Assembly (NCBI GenBank): GCA_963693365.1
Contig: CAVNZM010000004.1
Span: 7,316,001-7,380,000 of the forward strand
DNA: 64,000 nucleotides
Origin: Amoebidium appalachense
Taxonomy: Eukaryota; Ichthyosporea
Direction: 5' to 3'
The translations under genes and the position numbers were made by a program. Positions 1-13,188 of the stretch are shown here, piece after piece. The notes under the pieces are model-generated. The model saw nothing but the letters and a program-made list of their open reading frames with translations. It searched no databases and was not told where the DNA came from. Position 1 is the stretch's first letter. Each line of letters begins with the position of its first letter.

Positions 1-102
1 CCCAAACCTACCAGAGCCAGTCAGCGCAACAGCAGTGGCAGTGGGGAGAAGACAGCTGCCAGTACCACCTCTTTGGGTAATCATCAGCCGGTATGTAGGT
101 AA
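1..102 (+). CDS. Possible last exon of a gene entering from the left
   Basis: The first 102 bases are open in frame 1 and end in TAA at 100-102, giving a Ser/Thr/Gly-rich tail. Frame 3 is also open for about 25 codons with a Gln-rich reading, so the frame is not settled. No acceptor is visible because the window begins here. It could equally be non-coding. Confidence 0.2.
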   Translation, partial: PKPTRASQRNSSGSGEKTAASTTSLGNHQPVCR

Positions 103-451
103 CATTACGTGGTTGGCAACCATGCCACCAGGCCCTAGCACAGGGCATTAGTCGATTACATTATTATAAGATAACAATCATCACATGTCACTGCACGGAA
201 GAAGTCCCGCTTCATCAGGTCAAATTTTAAACCAAAGGAACGGTGTCCTCTTAAAGGCGTAAGAATGAAAGAGGTTATACAGCGTTACGTATACACCACC
301 ACTACCCCTCTCTTACAGCAACTTCCTCCAGCCATTATGTTCTTACTTCCCAACACTTTCACGTTGCATGAATGAGCACCCATATACATATGGCGCTCTA
401 GGAAGAAAACACACATATATGGTGCTCCTCCAATCATCCAATTTGACTTAT

Positions 452-2188
452 CTAGGCCTTGACGGCGTTTGCTACGGCATCAGCAGCCTGTGTGGCCGAG
501 GCCTGGACGCTTGCAGTTGCGTCCGTGGCTGCCTGCTGCACCTGCGCAGTGGCAGTGTTAACGGCCGCCTGTGCCTGCTGTGCTGCCTCAGCAACGGGTG
601 CAGGTGTGGCTGCCGCAGGGGCAGGGGCAGGGGCGGGAGCCGCCGCTGCCACTGCAGGTGCGGGGGCAGGTGCTGCAGCGGGTGCCGGAGCCGGGGCGGG
701 CGCGGCAGCTGCCGGGGCTGGGGCAGGTGCGGGAGCGGCGGCGGCGGGTGTGGCCTGTGCATATATATAGTTAAAGGATGGGTTAGTTATTTGGCAGTGA
801 GGGGTGGGTGGGACGTCTTGGCGGGAAGGGAAAATTGAAGGAGACGGCCCGGGGGTGGGGGTGGGAGGGGAGGATGAAGGAACGGGCTCACTGAGCTCAG
901 ACTACGAGTTGAGCTGAAAGGTACAGAAAATGAGGAAGTGGGGGGAAACCGGGGGGGAGGGGGAGTCTAGGGAGGGAAAGAAGCTATCCTGAACCATCAC
1001 GAAGCAAGCGGTGGGACTAAAGTCATCAAGCTAGCGGGTTCCCAACTGGCTAGACGTAGCACTGCCTAGCCTACGTCTTGGCAGAGGCAAAGAGTGAAGG
1101 GAGCAGGTTAGGTGTCCGGGCAGCGGAGAGGATATGCCACAAAGTGCAAAGTAGCAAGGTGTCGAATGAAGCGTTGGCGGAGTGTGCGAGTGTGCAGCTG
1201 TGTGTGTGGTCGAGAAGAGGGGGAGAACGGGAAGAGGGGAGGAAAGAGTTTGAATTGCACGTACAGGCTTGTTTCCACCAGTGATGGTCGTCTGGGCGGT
1301 GGTGGCGGCAACCTCGGCACCGTGTTTGATTGACTCGGTGGCCAGAGCAAGAATGTTGCTCTTGTCCCCCTTGCTGGCAGTCTCCTCTGCAGCTGCGGCA
1401 CCAGCGGAAAGGGCAGCAGTGGCAGCGCTCTTGATTGAGTCGGGGATCTCGATGCCGCCAATAACGGTCTTGTGCTCACCTGCGGGGGCTGCTGCTGAGG
1501 GAAAGGGTCAGGGCAGAATGAGTAAACGAGTATATGAGGTGTGTGGTGGCGGGTGGAGGGGAAGAGGGGGGGGAGGAGGGGAGGGAGTTGGAAGGGGAGG
1601 ATGAAGGTGGAGGGAGCGGTAGGGATAGAAAAAGAAATAAGTTGGGCGGAGACTGCTTGTGCGGGTGGGCTGGGAGGCCGGGAGATAAGAGAGGGAAGGA
1701 GGAGGAGGGAGCCCGGTGGGGAGGGGGAGCTGCAGAGGGTAGGAGGGCATTGGGTTCAGGGGACAACAGATGGGAGGCCAGGCTGGACGCCCTTGAGTCC
1801 TCGATAGTTGTTGAGGGGTGGGGGGAGGGAGGGGGGGGGTGGGGGGGGGAGATAACAGAATTTCACTTTGTTCCCGCAGATCTATTTTGGTGAACGTGGT
1901 AAGAGAGGGACAGGAGGAGGGAAGAGAGAAGGGGAAGAAACAAGTGAAGCAGGAGAGATAAGCGTACAGGCACAAAACTAGCCTCAAACACGTACACACG
2001 AGCAAACTCCGCCTACTTCACAAAGAACTTCCACTCAGCCAGCAAGTTCGACTGGGGCACGTGCACGTACCAGCACCGGCTGCCTGGCCCTCAGCGGGCT
2101 TGGAGCCACCCAGGGCGCTGCCCAGAGAGGAGAGCATGCCGCCAAAGTTGAAGCCACCAGAGGGCTTGGGCTGCTGCTGTTCGGCCAT
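452..2188 (-). CDS. Small Ala/Pro-rich protein, three exons
   Basis: Exons on the minus strand are 2188-2071, 1494-1265 and 754-452. Together they are 651 nt, encoding 216 residues and a TAG stop. The two donors are nearly identical (GTACGTGCA), the acceptors are CCTCAG and ATGCACAG, and the phases agree at both junctions. The protein starts MAEQQQPKPSGGFNFGGM. Residues 1-40 are Gly/Ser-rich. The middle exon holds a compact segment starting GEHKTVIGGIEIPDSI, followed by Ala-rich probable helix. The last exon is an Ala-Pro linker of about 55 residues followed by an Ala/Gln/Val helix (AAQQAQAAVNTATAQVQQAA) to the end. There is no signal peptide and no clear membrane segment. The exon set is well supported. 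I do not recognise the family; an amphipathic coat, linker or late-embryogenesis-like role would be a guess. Confidence 0.75.
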
Positions 2189-4905
2189 TTTGTGGGTTGG
2201 GTGTGGGGCTGGAGGGGAGAAAGGGGGAGGGGGAGACGGTTGGTTGTGAGAATCTTGACAGGGGTAAGATGAAGATGCTTACCATGAGAGTCTAAGAAAA
2301 AGGGTAGCTATAGTATCGAAGAGGGAGGTGAATAAGGGGAGAAAGAAAAATAGGAATGATACCAGTAACGGGGATGAGGGGGAGGAGGAGGAGGAGGAGG
2401 AGGAGGAGGCAGGGGAAGAGAGAGAAAGAGGGGGAGGTGGGAGGGGGTGGGAGGGGGGTCAAGTGAAGAAGCATCAGATAGGGTTCATAAAGCATGTGTA
2501 TTAGATACTGCGCCAGGGGATGAGAAACGTAGATAACGCTCGCAGGAAAAAAGAACCACAAGGGACAAATGCCCACCAAAGAACGATCAGGATAAGCAGT
2601 GAGAAAACGGGGTCCGAAGCGGTGGGTGTTCAGGTGACAACCGACTAGAAAGTGAGAAACCGTGGAGGGGCTCTCTTCACAAGGAAGCAGTTGTGTGGCG
2701 TGTTTATGCGTGTGCTCGAGCGCAGGGAAGAAAGGGGAGGCCCGAAAAAAATGGGAATGGATAACTGAGAATGCTGAAGGTTCAAGTAGGGGAAGAGATC
2801 TAGAACACCTACCACGAAAACTGTAGTTGGAGAGGGTAGAAACGTGAAAACTGACGACGGAATTTCCCGGACGCTCGATTTTATACTCGCCCAAAGGGTA
2901 CACAAAAAAATTTGCTCGTGCCGAACCAAATAAGGCAAAAATGGCAACCAAGTTCAACCAATAGTCTTATTTCTTTTGAAGCAGTTCCATGGGATAGGAA
3001 ATCTGTAGGAGGGAATCCCAAAAAGGGCGTGAATCGTGGCGTGCTTGTGTGATTTTATTTTATTTTTATAATGACTTTATTGATATGCTCAGCAAAATAG
3101 AAGCCATCGAGATATCACCAATATCTCGGAGAAGAAAACACAAAAGCCCTGAGGAGATAAAACCAAGTCAAAAGAAAATAATCTACACCCTAGAAAACTC
3201 GTTAAACATACCGTGGTTCAAACGGATAGTCAATAGACGTAATATCAGGATTATCTTAATAAGCCAGTCTTCTATTTCTAACGGAAAAATCTGAGATAAA
3301 TAAATACATCTATCTAAGTGTTTACGAGAAAAAGGTTCTGCACAAAAGTGGCACAAACATTTATGGAAACAAAGGTTACAGCGCCAAAATAATTATTTCC
3401 AAGCTATATCACAATGTGTGATTTTTATTTTCTTTTGACTCCTTCAACAAACATATTGCAATATAATTATAAATACTTTATAACAAATAGGTCATAGTGG
3501 TATATTCACAATACATAATGGGACGTTTCCTGCCGATGATTTGTTTTTTCATTACCCATAGCGAACCATAGTTCTTCTACAGTAACAGTACAGGTATTCA
3601 TACATTGGATTTTGAAATTTTGGGGCCCGGCCCTGCGATACGCCCCCACCAAGGAGTATCGGGTGACTATATTTGGGGGACCGCATGCGCATGGCGTATA
3701 TGCATGGCAAGCGAAGTAAAGATCTGTCATGGACATTTTGATTGATGAATATCAAGCCAAACTTGTCTCATTTCGAGCCAGCTGCACGTAAAATGTTTGA
3801 TGTGATTGTGAAAAAAACCGTTATTTAAGTTAACTCTCACATGGCTGTTTCCATCTAAGGATATGACAGCCGAGGCTTTCTACTAAGTTTTGCTATGTAG
3901 GTTCTGCATGCATATGTCGTGCACGCACTAGGATCTATCCCGCCCATCTTTAACTGAATATCTACAGTTATACTCTTGCTGTAACGGGACCTCCAAATCA
4001 AGTAATTAAAACGGGCTTTTCTCCCTATAAAACTATGAATTAACTTTTTATAATATAACACCAACTTCTAGATTTGATCGCTCCTTATTTGATCCAATAT
4101 CACTGCTGAGAGTTCATGTTTCGGTTATCTCCAGGGGACAACTGAGCGAAGCAAAGCGGTGTAAACTTGGCGCTCGGCATGGGTGAGATACAACGCCGGG
4201 GTTGTTTTTTTTTCTTTCTTGCTCCTCCTTCTAGCCTATGGGTGTGAGCGGCTTTCGCGACTGGACACTTCTTAGACCCAAGGGATGATAACATACGGAG
4301 GAAACTGGGGAATGGAAAAAAGACCCCGAAGGAAGGGGGGGGAGGGGGGAGGGGGGGGGGGGGGGGAAGGGAGGGAGGGAAGGGGCTGGAGGGGGAGGTA
4401 CAAGCAGGTGTGTGTGTGTACATGTGCGTGCTTGGGCGCATACTACAGGCGACCGAGTGCTTTTTGTTGCCTATAATTTCCGAGTGTGAACCCGCGTGTG
4501 TACACCTTGTTCGTAAAAGGGTACCTTGCGATAGAGCTAAGATGAGGATCGTAGATATTTACACATCACCATTAAAAGAGATGTGTTCGGGTCCACCTGT
4601 TACAGAGCTTGGCTTAATGGGACCGTCACGGGCGGTGAGTGGGAATGGAGAGGGAAACGGGACGGGAGGGTGGGGGGGTGGGGGGGGGGGGAGGGGAGGG
4701 GACGAGGGGAGGGGGAGGGGATCGAGCGAGCTGGGCGGCTGGCTAGAAAGCTTGTGCACGCGTGGTGTGTCTCCTGTGCGCCTGTGTCTGCCTAATAAAG
4801 AGGATAAAGAGAAAAGAGGCAGCGGAGAGGACGTTCCGAAGTTCTAGGGAGGTTCTCAGACTGACATATTTCTGCCATGCTGCACGATAAAGGATGTGTG
4901 TGTGT

Positions 4906-4939
<34 letters not shown>

Positions 4940-5999
4940 ACGGGTGTATGTATGTGTGGTAGGATGGGGTGGGGGGAGGGGGGGGGGGTCGTAAACCCAC
5001 TTAACTCTGTGGCTGACTTGATTATGCTGTAGTTGCGGCTAACACACTGAGTTTAAATTTGTGGTGTAGCTCAAAAAACCTCACCTGCGTAGGAGCAAGG
5101 CTTGCTATAGTGTTTGTGTGCATAGGTATGGCCCATCGCTTTCTGTCTACCTACCAAAGATCATAGGGTATGTGCTTGTGCTTGTACTTGTTGGGGAAAG
5201 GAATCGTTATCATATAATATATGTCTGTGGAAGTATTGGAGGGTTACTAACAATACGGAAGAGTCCATCCTCCCCGAAGGGGGAGGGGGGGGGGGGGGGG
5301 GCGGGGGGGGAGGACAGGTCATCCACAGTAACTTAGTGCTGGGTGTGACGACACAGTAGTCCTTTCAATCTTGGAAGGAACCTGGGAAGGTAGAACACAC
5401 TTCTGATTCTTCTTTGTCACCTGTGGGTTGTGCTCGAGCTCGTTTCCCTGGGCCATATTAGGACCTAGGTGTTACACAGTGACACCAGGAATTATTGGTT
5501 ACGGCCCGCACACCCACACATACATACACACCAGAGCACACACCGTCATACACGATGAGTTCCGGTGCCATCAAATGAGCTGAAAAGTGATTGTCGGACT
5601 GTTCAAGAGACATTCAAGAGAGCTCGTCATATATTACACAGCAAGAAAGATAAGTTCATTTGTCCATGATAAGATCTTCTTCAGGTGCGACCAGCACACA
5701 CTCTTGTAGAATTTTCTTGTGCATGGGCATGAACAAAGAGTAAAACATATGTACTGCATAAGTACTCCATACACTGTTACAATATGCACAATTCTACGGA
5801 TGTCAAAGCCTTCAATTGAATGTATAAGGAGTGGTACGACCCTGGAGAATGAACTGCTCGAGGTAAAGTGTTAGTGCTTTTGGGTAGTTTTTCAGAGGTA
5901 TTACAAGCATTCATCTATGTATTATCTGTAGCTCATGAATATGCCGCGGCAAACGGCAAGATCTCTATAGACACGATTAACATGGAAAACACCCATCGG
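2189..5999. other. Intergenic stretch with purine-rich tracts
   Basis: No gene was recognised here. It holds a (GAG)n run at about 2390-2409, an AT-rich block at about 3040-3500 with an 81-codon ORF (3049-3294) of no recognisable family, a G-rich run at about 4337-4380, a (GT)n run at about 4894-4937 and a poly-G block at about 5280-5310. The AT-rich block differs in composition from its surroundings, but nothing identifies it as organellar or viral. Confidence 0.5.
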
Positions 6000-6845
6000 T
6001 TACAATACTGCGTTCAGCTGCCTAAGCAACTGCGTCAACTGGAGCATTTCCATTTGCGACAAACCTGCTGGTTCTGTCATATCGGGTGCCGGGCGGCGTC
6101 GGGTATAACCAGCAATGGACGCTAGCACATCTTCAATAGAATCACTCACCAAGTTGCTTGAAAAGGAATCACTCACCAAGTTGCTTGAAAACGTTTTGCG
6201 TGCTGGTGGAAAGTGGGTGTCGCTGACAGACGTGAACGGGTCGGCAAAAGGGGAGGAACTGAAAGAAAGAGTGTCAAAACTCTCCCACGATGACACGGAT
6301 TGCCGGAGCGACTTGCTCGTGCTTGGGTTTGCACACTGGTCGAAACTGTCAAACGAAGTGCTTTCTATAACTCTTCCGTGAGGAGGAAAGCCCTTTATCA
6401 CGTGCTCCTTCAAATTGGCTATGGGCACGAAGGAGAGAGGAGAAGTGCAGGGTTTCATGTGCCCGTTGTGAGACGATGACCGGAACGCTTCTGGTGACCC
6501 AATGGGATCTGTTGAGTAGTCGGCCGTCGGGTTGGGCAATTGCCACCTTGCATCGTGCTTCTTGGCTCTTAGCCCGTGCTTGGAAAAATAATGATGTTGT
6601 AGAGATCGCCAAGCCTCATAGCGTTTATTGCAGCCTTGTTGTTGGCAGTAAAACGAGCGATGGAGCTCGAAGGCACTTCGTCTTCTCCTTGGTTGTCTTT
6701 GTGCTGGTTTGAGGTTGGCGCAGTGTGAATGGGAGGAGGAGTGGGTGCTGTCCGTCATCAGCGGGAGGGAATGTGCTTGTGAAAGGCTTAGGATGGCGCT
6801 GTCGGAGATCGAGCTGAGCGCTCTCTCGGTGCCCATGTGTATCAT
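6000..6845 (-). CDS. Single C2H2 zinc-finger protein, probable transcription factor
   Basis: This is an intronless ORF of 281 residues from ATG at 6845. The frame is open further upstream but without an ATG. A basic patch (QRQPRRRRSAFELHRS) leads into one C2H2 finger: CQQQGC, then 12 residues to HYFSKH, giving C-x4-C-x12-H-x4-H. After it comes a basic stretch (GLRAKKHDARW). The C-terminal half is Ser/Phe/Pro-rich and looks disordered. It ends in a short Leu-rich helix (MEMLQLTQLLRQLNAVL). A 9-residue unit, SSNLVSDSF/I, occurs twice in tandem near the C terminus. A nuclear DNA-binding regulator is inferred from the finger and basic region; its targets cannot be read from the sequence. A second ATG lies at 6836. 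Confidence 0.75.
   Translation of the reverse strand: MIHMGTERALSSISDSAILSLSQAHSLPLMTDSTHSSSHSHCANLKPAQRQPRRRRSAFELHRSFYCQQQGCNKRYEAWRSLQHHYFSKHGLRAKKHDARWQLPNPTADYSTDPIGSPEAFRSSSHNGHMKPCTSPLSFVPIANLKEHVIKGFPPHGRVIESTSFDSFDQCANPSTSKSLRQSVSSWESFDTLSFSSSPFADPFTSVSDTHFPPARKTFSSNLVSDSFSSNLVSDSIEDVLASIAGYTRRRPAPDMTEPAGLSQMEMLQLTQLLRQLNAVL
6125..6190. repeat. 27-bp tandem duplication inside the zinc-finger ORF
   Basis: The segment GAATCACTCACCAAGTTGCT plus the following TGAAAA-type bases is present twice back to back, in frame. It adds nine residues to the protein. Confidence 0.85.
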
Positions 6846-9800
6846 TTTCACAGGATCGTGACGTGACAATCGGATGGTGAGTGGGACCTTTTTAATGGTG
6901 TGCGGATGCAAAGATGGTCAATTGGTGCAGAAATATAGGCTCGTTCCGAGTCTTTCACGATGTTCTTCTTTCTTGGCACTCTTTTTTTTGCAGTGCTACA
7001 TGCGACCTCTCGTTTTAGTTCTGGATAAAGAGATGCTGTGTGGTGTAACGTAGATTTTGTTTTATTGGGTGCAGAGTTCAGGAGAGTTCGCTCCTATTCT
7101 ATTCTGCGTGTTTTTTCATTCCGAGTCAGTCCAAAATCAGACTGACCTACTCGAAGGAAAAAGCACTCCTTTTATACCCTCCTGCCCAAAAGGTGCAAGG
7201 TATCATGTTGATTCGTCAGATAAGACAGCGCGCGCACATCGCGCACCCTTGTGACCAATAGGGCCGCGCGGCCCGCCGGGCCCGGAAGTTCAAAGCCACG
7301 TGAATCACTGACTCATGCATTACACACTTCTGTTGTTCTCGCCATGTTGTAAGAAATGAGCATAGCTCTGAAAATGAATTCTTATACGTTTAAGCATTCG
7401 ATTTACGTTTATTGCATGCACCATTCTCCCCCCCCCCATCATGTTATCGGTCTCAAAAGAATCAATTTGTGTCTCCCGCCAAGAGTGTAAGATCTCTATT
7501 GATCGCCGAGTCGACTCTCCTCGGACCGACTCAGAACTTCAGAAGGGGCCAGAGCCATCGATATCCGCCGGCTCCAGGAAGGAATGCATTGCCGACTCGA
7601 GCTCCCGGGGCCTCCGGCGTCATGAGCTCCCAGGCCTGATCAGCCGTGTTATCATATCACCAGATGTAGTGAATGTGTAGAGAAACTTGGGGGACAAAAT
7701 CATAGAAAAGAGTTATCTATATATTTACTAGTGGGTGCAGCTGAACTCAATATCCTTCATGTGCACCGTCTGAGAGCATTGCAATTGATGGCACGTACAA
7801 GCGGATTGATAGGTACTGGGAGCGCTCACATATCAGGGTACAAAATCGGTCGGTTACTTACAACACAGCGTTCAGTGACATGCATGTATGCTAGCAGCCG
7901 TCCTTTTCTAAAAATTCAGCCAATTCTTTGGTTTGTTATGGTTGTGTATGTGTATATTCGTGTTAAATTTACTGAGAGCAGCCAACTCACATACAATAGA
8001 TGTGACTTGACCGGGTCACGGGGACGTGATCTCGACGGTCGACGTCGCCTATTCAGTATCGATTGGCAAAAATTCAAACCCTCATGTCGAATTCTGGTCC
8101 AAAAGTTCAACTTCTAAGTTCCGTCGTGACTGTAATTACTTATAAGCTGCTTGTAACACTGCTGACTCCAGGAGGCGGTCCACCAGCCGTGATTACACGG
8201 GGAATCTGCGTTCATCTTCTTATACTATAATTTCATCTATTAGAGGCAGTCTTTCATCTAAACCTTTCTTCTGGAAGAGAACACATGATGGGAAAGAGCA
8301 CCGTTAAATTATCCATGCAGTCCAGATCTTCGGTATAAAGTTAATCAAAATGTTGAAGATCCTTTCTGGAATGCATTGTTTGTTGCAACTGCGGCACTCA
8401 AGCACTCAACGACCGGCGCTACTGCTGATCGCTTACTCTAGGCATGGAACCGTTCCCTTTAGGGCATTACAAAATATGCAGCCAACTTGTAAGAAAAGTA
8501 ACCATAATCGGAATAATTCTTGAATACTCTAGTAGCACCCAGGCCCAAACTACTTGGAAACCGTTTTAAGTTAAAGGTATGGTGCAGGGTGCTTATTGCT
8601 TACTTCACCAGCCGATTGTTGTGGGCCGTGGCATAGGAAAATCCTTGCTGATATGGATGGTGCGGACCGAGCCAATCACAACAGATTATGCACAATTATG
8701 TAATATAGTGATTGGCTAAAAAAGATCTGTTGTTATTGGATGTTCGGAGATCGTCCAATCATTAATTAAGATTGCACGCGTCACATACATACAGTCACAG
8801 GCTCATCAGCCTCATCCCTCTATGCCTGTAGACCTGCGGCTGCTAATATCTGCTGCCGACAGTAACCGTTGGGCGTAAGGCTGGTCGTGTAATACTACAT
8901 ACATACGTTCAAATATGGCATGTCCGTGACGTCTTTGGGGCTGAAAAAGTGGAACTGCAGCCGCGCATACGTCAGTGATAAGGGCACTGAAACGGGAAAC
9001 ATTGCACGTGTACACATGTCCCCCATGGCCAGGACCGTCGACGGTCGACCGGTTCACTTGGTTCAATGCTCATTATTTATCGTGCACCATCGATATCATT
9101 GGCGCTTTCAACCTTCCGAGAACTTGCGCGCCGTGCCTACGTAGATGCCGCCCGTTTGACCGGCGCAGACATCAGAAGGTGGCACGGTCCGTAAATATAT
9201 TCACAATAGATGCATACTAGTACTAGTGCTAACCACATTACCGCATTTATCTACTTTTCAAATACTTTTAGGTGTAGTAGATAAAACAAAAAATAGGTCA
9301 CATGTGTATTCGTATGTCACAGCATGTACAGTATTGCACCGCGTAACTGCTACCTTCTGAGGTAGCTCTTATTTTTCAAGGCTTGCCATCAATGCCATGG
9401 CTAAAGGCCACGCGGACGACCTGCAGAGCGGCTAACCACGTGACTCACCTGCCCTTGAAAAATAGCCAGCGTCTCAGCCAGCGACGATTTATTCGTACGT
9501 ACCATAGGCTAGATCTGGCACAGTCAGTACGTGCCAGACCGCGTAAACGGCGTTCTGGCCACGCCTACTACAATACGTATTTTGCTGATATTATAAAGTG
9601 TCACGGTGTCTGCAAGTTACACTGTGACAATATAGGACGCTTATCGTGACTCAACAAGGCGAGTATTGTGACGGAACCAATGTGTGTTTGCGAATTAGTA
9701 TTCATGCTTGTGAAGTTGTGAGTTGCCCACTCACAGAACTAATATTATCATGAATCAAGTTAAAAATAATGAGCTAATTAGCAATGCGCTAATTAGGCTC

Positions 9801-10413
9801 GACTCATGATCACATATATAATTACGTATACTACCGTAACGGTCTCGGGAGGCATCCGGCGAGGCTATTGCAAGGGTCCCAGTAGATAGATGGAGCCGGT
9901 CATGTGGCGCAACTGCCCTCCGAAGATCTTGCTAGAAGAATGTAAGAAGGAATGCACTTTTGTGCCTCCCAGGCCCGAATGAGGCTCAGCGCATTCGAGA
10001 AATGGCTCACCGTGAACCTCGTCCACCAATATGATAGGGCAGTAAAGTTGAATCCAATGCATGCGTGCGTGATATTGCGTGCGCAGTGCACACGTGTCAT
10101 GGCACTCACAGTGTGCCGCGTGACGTGCAAGTGAGTGTCCACGTGACTGGGTATATGACATGGTTGGCAATACATGCATATGGAACCTGTACAGGTTGAA
10201 TCGATATCGATGACGTCGACTTATTACAGATGATTCAGATTCTCATAAGCGTTCGTACGATAGATGTGTGTGTGCGCATCACGGCACCTACGTGGCCCGG
10301 GACACCTTTAGCCTACCCGGCATTTTTATAATTCCCTGAGAACGCGTGGGCCGGCGTGGCACCTGGGTCTTTTTGTGATAAATTGATTTTGAAATTGAAG
10401 GAGGGTGCACGTG

Positions 10414-10417
<4 letters not shown>

Positions 10418-10453
<36 letters not shown>

Positions 10454-10569
10454 GTACAGGTGTCAAAGGAAACTTTTCATCGGGAATTTTTTTACTGACA
10501 CTTGTATACGTAGCTATCATGAGAATTCAAGTTTTTGCACAACACCCCCCCCCCCCCCCCCCCCCCCCC
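10418..10569. repeat. Poly-G (33) and poly-C (25) pair
   Basis: An uninterrupted G run covers 10418-10450 and an uninterrupted C run 10545-10569, with 94 bp of unique sequence between them. The arms are complementary and could pair. Confidence 0.9.
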
Positions 10570-10935
10570 TCCTCCCTCCCTCCTGGCATGTAGGCTCTAC
10601 AATCTCCCCTCCGAATCGATATCCCTGGCCCTTACTAGTCTAACTAACCCCAATCACATTAGCCGCCGTTCTAGTTTCCTATTAATATGGCTAGTAGTAC
10701 TTTATTTTCCATTACTATGACTTGGCTCTCCCCGGGCCGTATACACTACACTGTACATGCCGGGACTAGTCCTCCACTGAATCTGGCAGATATGTGTACA
10801 TATGCATATATATATACATGATCATCGAGCCGATTAATTTTTTTTGCTTAAATTTAAAGTTTACTAATTTATATTTAGTAGACCTTCCAACTCCTCCAAC
10901 GGTTTCTTAGTCTTTGAAACCGGCCCCTTCTCCCC

Positions 10936-10946
10936 CCCCTCCCCCC

Positions 10947-10981
<35 letters not shown>

Positions 10982-10983
10982 CC
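10936..10983. repeat. Poly-C tract
   Basis: A nearly pure C run of about 45 bases. It is flanked on the left by shorter C blocks broken by single T residues. Confidence 0.9.
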
Positions 10984-11394
10984 CAGTCTCCCCCCAATTC
11001 ACTCTCCTCTCACTTATAAGAGTATGTATTTGCACGATCATATGATCAATTGTTCCTCTAGGCTAGGCCTGTACATGTGTCGATGTCGTAGACTAATCTC
11101 ATTGGGCTATATGCATATCATATGCTTGGACGTTGCGCAAACCATTGGTGGTGATGCACAGCTGCAGAGTATGTAGTAGCTACTGCAGGAAGGCCTAAGA
11201 TCAATCGAGTGACATGTCGTCTCGGCTGTCAGCGAGGGATATTAATTAGTAGAAATCCGAATTGCTTTATTGGAAAACTTAGTATTAGATTGGGTGTTGG
11301 GATCGATGCAGTCAGTTTAATTAATGACGTGGCATGCAAGTCCCTCGCTGCTCCCCCAGGAAAAAAAAAATGGAAAGAAAGAAAGAAAGAGACC

Positions 11395-11900
<506 letters not shown>

Positions 11901-12111
11901 CTGTGTACAAAAATGAAAATGAGAGCGAGATTACGAGAGACAGAGAAAGAGAGAGAGACAGAGAGACAGAAAGAGCTGACAGAGAGAGCCCGATCAGGGG
12001 GAGCGAGGGATCTAGGAGAGAGAGAAAGTGGGGGCAGGGGGGTGGGGCTTGGGGTCTTACGTCAGGAGGGGAGTTGTGGCCCAGGCCGGGGGGCGCCGGA
12101 GCCTCAAGGAG

Positions 12112-12187
12112 AGGGGGGGGGGGGGGGGGGGGGGAAGGGGGGGGGGGGGGGGAGGGGGGGGGGGGGGGGGGGGGAGGGGGGGGGGGA
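12112..12187. repeat. Long G-rich tract
   Basis: About 75 bases of almost pure G with only a few A interruptions on the plus strand. Confidence 0.9.
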
Positions 12188-12319
12188 TGAAGAGAGAAAG
12201 AAAGCAAGTGTCGAACCTGAAAATTTGAATCCGGCCCGCAGTGTACGTAATGCAGCTTTCAGCTACCACCCCTGGAAAAGCAAACTTGACCACCGCCTCC
12301 ACAAGCAACACACACACAC

Positions 12320-12708
12320 GTGTATTACTGTGCACTCAGGCCCTGCCAGGCAATCTGCAGCCAGGCCCTGACCCGATCGCTAAGAATCATTATGATTCGG
12401 CTCATCGAAAGGGCACTTTGCTCTGGGACAGCCAGAGCCGGGCCGTCCACTCTGTTCAGCTCTGACGCCTACGTCTGCGAAAGCAATGTAACCACGCACC
12501 ACAAGGTTTTCAGTGACCCGGATAGCGCCGGCGGGCAGCCCAGAAAGGGCAAGGCTTCCTACAAAAAACTCGCACAGATTCTGAGGCAGACAAGCCTCAA
12601 GTTAGGCCTATTCAAAAGAGTCAAAAGGGCCACACAGACTTCACTTTCACTTCGATCTCTTAGCTGTCACGTCAGCTTTTTTTCCCGATTCTTCACCATG
12701 GCAGGTAT
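12320..12708 (+). other. Unidentified ORF segment cut by an LTR insertion
   Basis: A plus-strand frame is open from 12320 and runs into the LTR at 12709. The stretch at about 12455-12640 reads like protein, with a Lys/Arg-rich part (GKASYKKLAQILRQ). There is no domain I recognise and no clear start. It may be a remnant of another mobile element. Confidence 0.25.
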
Positions 12709-13188
12709 TGTAAACAACTGTACACATGAACTGTACATGTTTACTAAAGAATGTGATCTACTAGCACACGATTCGTGCTTTGTCATGAATATCACATAAA
12801 TATTATGTCCGCACCAATAGGACTCACTCTGACCTAAGAATTGAACCATATATGGTTCTTCAGCTGCATACCACATAAACGAAGTGAACCAATAAGAGGT
12901 TTGCATAAATAGGACAAAGGTCTGACTGGCTCGGACCGCACCAGAATCACGAATGGCATGTTGCCACCCGCGCTGGCCGCGGATGAACCAATCCTGGGCC
13001 TTGATCCGAAACCTGGGGGCTATATAAGAAAGCCGTCCCAGTACGGGGATCACATCAGTGAAGTCTGAGACAGACTGAGTCGGCCCATAGTAAAAGCAAC
13101 CTGGCCACGTGTGCCTTTCTACCCGTTCTCTGTCTTTATTTTGATTCAGTTGTACTCTGCCTTATCCTAACTAGTCCAACTGTTTACA
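12709..13188 (+). repeat. 480-bp LTR, copy 1 (5' LTR)
   Basis: It begins TGTAAACAACTG and ends CAACTGTTTACA, giving 8-bp inverted termini TGTAAACA/TGTTTACA. A promoter-like CTATATAAG lies at about 13020, preceded by CCAAT-type motifs (GAACCAATCC). The left flank is the target duplication GGTAT. Confidence 0.93.

Noticed and set aside
368-838. Plus-strand Cys/Gly-rich 156-residue ORF
   Set aside because: It is the antisense shadow of the Ala/Pro-rich last exon, whose splice phases and stop fit the minus strand.
3040-3500. AT-rich block as a mitochondrial insertion
   Set aside because: No recognisable organellar gene or rRNA sequence could be seen; composition alone is not enough.
12667-13053. 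128-residue ORF repeated at five places
   Set aside because: It is antisense to the 480-bp LTR, present in every LTR copy, and has no domain.
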